Positions 41,975 to 44,838 of a stretch of DNA of 44,838 bases are shown in pieces. The notes beneath the pieces are model-generated. The model saw only the letters and a list, made by a program, of their open reading frames with translations, was not told the DNA's origin and did not search any database. Position 1 is the stretch's first letter. Each line of letters begins with the position of its first letter. The stretch is from Deltaproteobacteria bacterium (GTDB lineage Bacteria; Myxococcota_A; Polyangia; DRWM01; JAAZOP01), in NCBI GenBank assembly GCA_016218765.1, contig JACRCZ010000065.1, forward strand, positions 1-44,838, read 5' to 3'. A program made the translations under genes and the position numbers.

Positions 41975-42826
41975 GTGAAGTACGCCTACTACCCCGGGTG
42001 CTCCGTCGAGACGTCGGCACGGATGTACGAGGCCAGCCTGCGCCGCGTGCTCGGGCGGCTCGACGTCGAGCTGGAGGAGATCGAGGACTGGAACTGCTGC
42101 GGCGCCTCGTCCGCGCATTCCCTGGATCACGCGGTCGCGACCGGTCTGGCCGCGCGGAACCTCGGGCTGGCCGAGAAGACCGGCCTCGACGTCGTCACCC
42201 CTTGCGCCTCCTGCTTCTTCCGCCTGCGTGCGGCCGAGCACGCGATGCGCGAGGCGGCGATGCGCGAGCGGGTCAACGGCGCCCTGCCCGCGCCCTACGA
42301 GGGGCGGGTGCGGATCCACAACCTGGTCGAGGTGACGTTGCGGGCGTTGGAGGCGGCGCGCGAGCCGCCCGCGGTGCGTCGCCGGCTGCCGGGGTTCCGT
42401 CCGGTCTGCTACTACGGTTGCCTGTTCGTGCGTGCGGCCGGGGATCTCTCGTACGACGATCCCGAGAATCCGACGGCGATGGAGCGCATCCTGCGTTTCG
42501 CGGGCATGGATGCCCTGGACTGGGGCGGCAAGGTGGACTGCTGCGGCGCGGCGTCCGCGGTGACCGCGCCGGAGACCGCCCTGCGCCTGCAGACCCGGCT
42601 CCTGGACGACGCGCGCGCCCGCGGCGCCACGGCCATCGTCACCGCCTGCCCCATGTGCCAGGTGAACCTCGACATGGGCCAGCAGGGCGTCGAGCGTCCC
42701 CTCCCGGTGTTCTTCCTCACCCAGGTCCTCGGGCTGGCCTGGGGTTTCGGCGAGGGCGACATGGAAGTCGAGCGGCTGCTCGCGCCCCCCGACGTCGTCG
42801 CCGCGGTGCTCGGCGCGGGGGGCTAG
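41975..42826 (+). CDS. hdrB: Heterodisulfide-reductase-type subunit B (HdrB-like, two CCG domains)
   Basis: 283 residues from GTG 41975, four bases after the hdrC stop. It has both cysteine-rich CCG domains: Cys9, Cys41-Cys42 and CASC (77-80) in the first; VCYYGC, VDCCGAASA and TACPMCQ in the second. In methanogens these bind two noncubane 4Fe-4S clusters that reduce the heterodisulfide CoM-S-S-CoB; bacterial homologues are thought to act on other disulfides or acceptors. It is followed by a short GCTGGTAGCTGG repeat and then the HdrA-NuoE fusion. Confidence 0.9.
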   Translation: MKYAYYPGCSVETSARMYEASLRRVLGRLDVELEEIEDWNCCGASSAHSLDHAVATGLAARNLGLAEKTGLDVVTPCASCFFRLRAAEHAMREAAMRERVNGALPAPYEGRVRIHNLVEVTLRALEAAREPPAVRRRLPGFRPVCYYGCLFVRAAGDLSYDDPENPTAMERILRFAGMDALDWGGKVDCCGAASAVTAPETALRLQTRLLDDARARGATAIVTACPMCQVNLDMGQQGVERPLPVFFLTQVLGLAWGFGEGDMEVERLLAPPDVVAAVLGAGG

Positions 42827-42867
42827 AGGCTGGTAGCTGGTGGCCGGTAGCGGTCAACAGGTAGCGA
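42827..42867. repeat. GCTGGTAGCTGG-type repeat after the hdrB stop
   Basis: AGGCTGGTAGCTGGTGGCCG, then GTAGCGGTCAACAGGTAGCG. It begins at the hdrB TAG and fills the gap to the HdrA-NuoE gene. Confidence 0.75.
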
Positions 42868-43806
42868 ATGACGAACATGAGCAACGACGTGAATCCGAGT
42901 ACGTCTCCGGGCCACGAGCCACCGGCGACGAGCGGCCAGCCCCCTTCCAAGCGCGGCTCCGTCCTGGTCGTCGGCGGCGGCATCGGCGGCATCCAGGCGT
43001 CGCTGGACCTTGCCGACCAGGGCTTCAAGGTCTACCTGGTCGAGCGCAACCCGTCCATCGGCGGCACGATGGCGCAGCTCGACAAGACCTTCCCCACGAA
43101 CGACTGCGCGATGTGCATGATCTCCCCGAAGCTCGTCGGCTGCGGCCGCCACCCCAACATCGAGATCCTGACGATGACGCAGGTGACCGAGGTGGCGGGC
43201 GAGCCCGGCGACTTCAAGGTCTCCGTCCGCTCCGAGCCGCGCTCGGTGGACGCCGCCAAGTGCACCGCCTGCGGCCTCTGTCTGGAGGAGTGCCCGACGC
43301 GCAGCGTGGTGCGGGTGCCCCCGCCGCCCCCGCCGCTGGACGTGCTGGAGCCGGAGGACGAGGCGTTCCTGTCCGGGACGATGGCGAGCACCTACGGCGA
43401 CCGGGGAGCGCTGCTGCCGGTGTTGCGTGCGATCAACGGCCACTACGGGTACCTGCCGCGCCTGATGCTGGAGCACGTCTCCGAGCGGATTCGCATCCCG
43501 CTGTCGCGCGTGCTGCGCGTCGCGTCGTTCTACCACTCGCTGTCGCTCGAGCCCGCGGGCCGGCACCTCGTCGAGGTCTGCCTGGGCGCCGCGTGCCACA
43601 TGAAGGGCGCCGGGGACATCCTGGCCCGCGTCGAGCGCGAGCTTGGTGTGCGGCGCGGGGGGACGACGAAGGACAAGCGCTTCACGGTTCGCGCCGTGCA
43701 TCACGTCGGCTGCTGTTCGCACGCCCCGGTGGCGCGCATCGACGGCGAGGCCTACGTCGAGCTGAAGCCGGACCAGATTCCCAAACTGCTCGCGGATTTC
43801 CGCTAG
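42868..43806 (+). CDS. Chimera: partial HdrA flavin/cluster module fused to NuoE
   Basis: 312 residues from ATG 42868; a second ATG at 42877 is also possible. Residues 31-145 match part of HdrA: GGGIGGIQASLDLADQG (FAD Rossmann motif), NPSIGGTMAQLDKTFPTNDC, the cysteine region (Cys80, 83, 92) and one ferredoxin motif (Cys132, 135, 138, 142). The second half of the HdrA FAD domain and the rest of that roughly 650-residue protein are absent. Residues about 170-312 match NuoE/HoxE: INGHYGYLPRLMLEHVSERI, EVCLGAACHMKGA (Cys238, Cys243) and HHVGCCSHAP. In NuoE that last element is normally C-L-G-x-C; here the first of those cysteines is His279. This is a truncated-HdrA/NuoE fusion unusual in my knowledge of these families. 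Confidence 0.85.
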   Translation: MTNMSNDVNPSTSPGHEPPATSGQPPSKRGSVLVVGGGIGGIQASLDLADQGFKVYLVERNPSIGGTMAQLDKTFPTNDCAMCMISPKLVGCGRHPNIEILTMTQVTEVAGEPGDFKVSVRSEPRSVDAAKCTACGLCLEECPTRSVVRVPPPPPPLDVLEPEDEAFLSGTMASTYGDRGALLPVLRAINGHYGYLPRLMLEHVSERIRIPLSRVLRVASFYHSLSLEPAGRHLVEVCLGAACHMKGAGDILARVERELGVRRGGTTKDKRFTVRAVHHVGCCSHAPVARIDGEAYVELKPDQIPKLLADFR

Positions 43807-43816
43807 GGACGAAACG

Positions 43817-44838
43817 ATGATCGCCGCAACCATGCGAGAACGGCTCGACAACCTCCGACGGATCGGAACGGCCACCCTCTGGCCCTCGCACCCCAAGCTC
43901 TCGGTCGGCTGCGCCACCTGCGGCGCGATGGTCGGGGCCGAGGAGGTCTTCGAGGCCATCGCCGCCCGCGTGCGCACGACCGGGCTCGACCTGCGCGTGG
44001 CGCGCACCGGCTGCACGGGCCACTGCGCCGAGGAGCCGCTGGTGCACGTGGAGCTCCCGGGACGGCCGCGGGTGACCTACCGCAAGGTCACGACCGCCAA
44101 GGCCCGCGACCTCGTCGATGCCGTCGGGCGCGGCGAGCTGCCGGCCGACGGCGTGCTGCAGGCCATCGACCGCGAGGAGAACCTGCTCGACAAGAGCGTC
44201 CACGTCTGGGGTCCCGCCGACAAGTCCCTCGCCGGTCCGCATCCGTTCTACGCCCGCCAGCAGCGTCTCAGCCTGCGCAACTGCGGCATGGTCAACCCGC
44301 GCAGCCTCGAGGAGTATCTCGCGCGCGGCGGGTTCACGGCCCTGGAGCGGGTCCTCTCGGAGATGACGCCCGACCAGGTGATCGATGCCGTCAAGTCCTC
44401 CGGCCTTCGCGGCCGCGGCGGCGCCGGCTTCCCGACCGGCGTGAAGTGGGGCTTCTGCCGCGCCGCGACCGGCGTCCCGAAGTACGTCATCTGCAACGCC
44501 GACGAGGGCAACTGCGGCTCGTACATGGACCGCGTGCTGCTCGAAGGCGATCCCTACGGCGTCCTGGAGGGGATGACCATCGGCGGCTACGCCATCGGCG
44601 CCCGCTACGGCTACTTCTACGTGCGCGCCGAGTACCCGCTGGCCGTGGAGCTGCTGGGCGAGGCGATTCGCCAGGCGATGCGCAACGGCCTGCTGGGCGA
44701 CGACATCCTGGGCACAGGGTTCTCCTTCCACGCCAAGGTCAAGATCGGCGCGGGCGCGTACGTCTGCGGCGAGGAGACGGCGCTCATTTCGAGCATCGAG
44801 GGCATGGCGGGGGAGCCGCGGTTGCGGCCGCCGTTCCC
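43817..44838 (+). CDS. NuoF-like NADH-binding subunit (partial, runs off the window)
   Basis: Starts at ATG 43817 (GGGACG upstream), ten bases after the fusion gene; 340 codons are visible. Residues about 25-90 are a thioredoxin-like [2Fe-2S] domain (Cys32, 35, 66, 70). The NuoF domain has GLRGRGGAGFPTGVKWGF (198-213) for NADH/FMN binding, ICNADEGNCGSYMDRVLLEG and GAGAYVCGEETALISSIEG. NuoF usually has NADEGDPG or similar; N-C-G is a variant. It would feed NADH electrons through NuoE to the Hdr subunits. The C-terminal cluster domain lies beyond the window. Confidence 0.9.
   Translation, partial: MIAATMRERLDNLRRIGTATLWPSHPKLSVGCATCGAMVGAEEVFEAIAARVRTTGLDLRVARTGCTGHCAEEPLVHVELPGRPRVTYRKVTTAKARDLVDAVGRGELPADGVLQAIDREENLLDKSVHVWGPADKSLAGPHPFYARQQRLSLRNCGMVNPRSLEEYLARGGFTALERVLSEMTPDQVIDAVKSSGLRGRGGAGFPTGVKWGFCRAATGVPKYVICNADEGNCGSYMDRVLLEGDPYGVLEGMTIGGYAIGARYGYFYVRAEYPLAVELLGEAIRQAMRNGLLGDDILGTGFSFHAKVKIGAGAYVCGEETALISSIEGMAGEPRLRPPF

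Noticed and set aside
41407..44838. The Hdr-Nuo cluster as a methanogen-type CoM-S-S-CoB reductase
   Set aside because: The rest of the genome content is bacterial, and there is no MvhD, hydrogenase or coenzyme-M gene. Only the iron-sulfur scaffolds are shared with methanogens.

Overview
The window is very GC-rich (by eye about 70%, not computed), densely coded and clearly bacterial. Its gene content fits a deltaproteobacterium in the broad sense, most likely Myxococcota or a relative. Supporting this are an RCC1-repeat lipoprotein, lipoproteins with long Asp/Gly/Ala linkers, a remnant of the large secreted VWA family common in myxobacteria, an NtrC-like regulator and an Hdr/Nuo-type electron-transfer cluster. 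This placement is inference from gene style; there is no rRNA or other marker to confirm it. I saw no tRNA, rRNA, CRISPR array, insertion sequence or phage. No gene-free stretch exceeds 300 bases.

Layout. 1-2700: an RCC1-repeat lipoprotein between two arrays of a CCCTTCGAC...GCTCAGGGC repeat. 2694-4632 (-): cinA and a small lipoprotein. 4840-8625 (+): a PQQ-type sugar dehydrogenase lipoprotein and a B12-binding radical SAM protein with an odd C-terminal extension. 8507-16938 (-): GtrA-like protein, a GT2-deacetylase fusion, a thioredoxin-fold lipoprotein, PlsC-like and diacylglycerol-kinase-like lipid enzymes, glycine dehydrogenase subunit 2, and a ferredoxin-FAD oxidoreductase. 17091-21068 (+): a TamB-like envelope protein. 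21216-28232 (-): a Phd/ParE-type toxin-antitoxin pair, a 5'-truncated VWA-family remnant, a PEGA-like membrane protein, and an operon of dUTPase, STAND-like ATPase-TPR protein and RlmK-like methyltransferase. 28411-34955 (+): an exported TPR protein, then a coupled run of degenerate NtrC-like regulator, zinc-ribbon membrane protein and MmgE/PrpD protein. 34996-41197 (-): a PH-like membrane protein, two duplicated lipoprotein/fibre cassettes, a GyrI-like protein with a histone-like tail, and D-aminoacyl-tRNA deacylase. 41407 to the end (+): hdrC, hdrB, an HdrA-NuoE chimera and a NuoF-like gene cut by the window edge.

How genes work together. The last cluster looks like a soluble complex linking NADH (NuoF) through a [2Fe-2S] NuoE module to Hdr-type iron-sulfur subunits; HdrA is reduced to a fragment fused to NuoE. 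The two secretory cassettes each pair a small lipoprotein with a large secreted fibre-like protein and probably act at the cell surface. The acyltransferase and lipid kinase are neighbours and plausibly serve phospholipid metabolism.

The most striking non-genic signal is a set of about ten unrelated short-repeat families lying right at or after stop codons. In at least two cases (cinA, gcvPB) the repeat supplies the stop codon. One family also interrupts the regulator gene in frame, exactly where the sigma-54-contacting GAFTGA loop should be.
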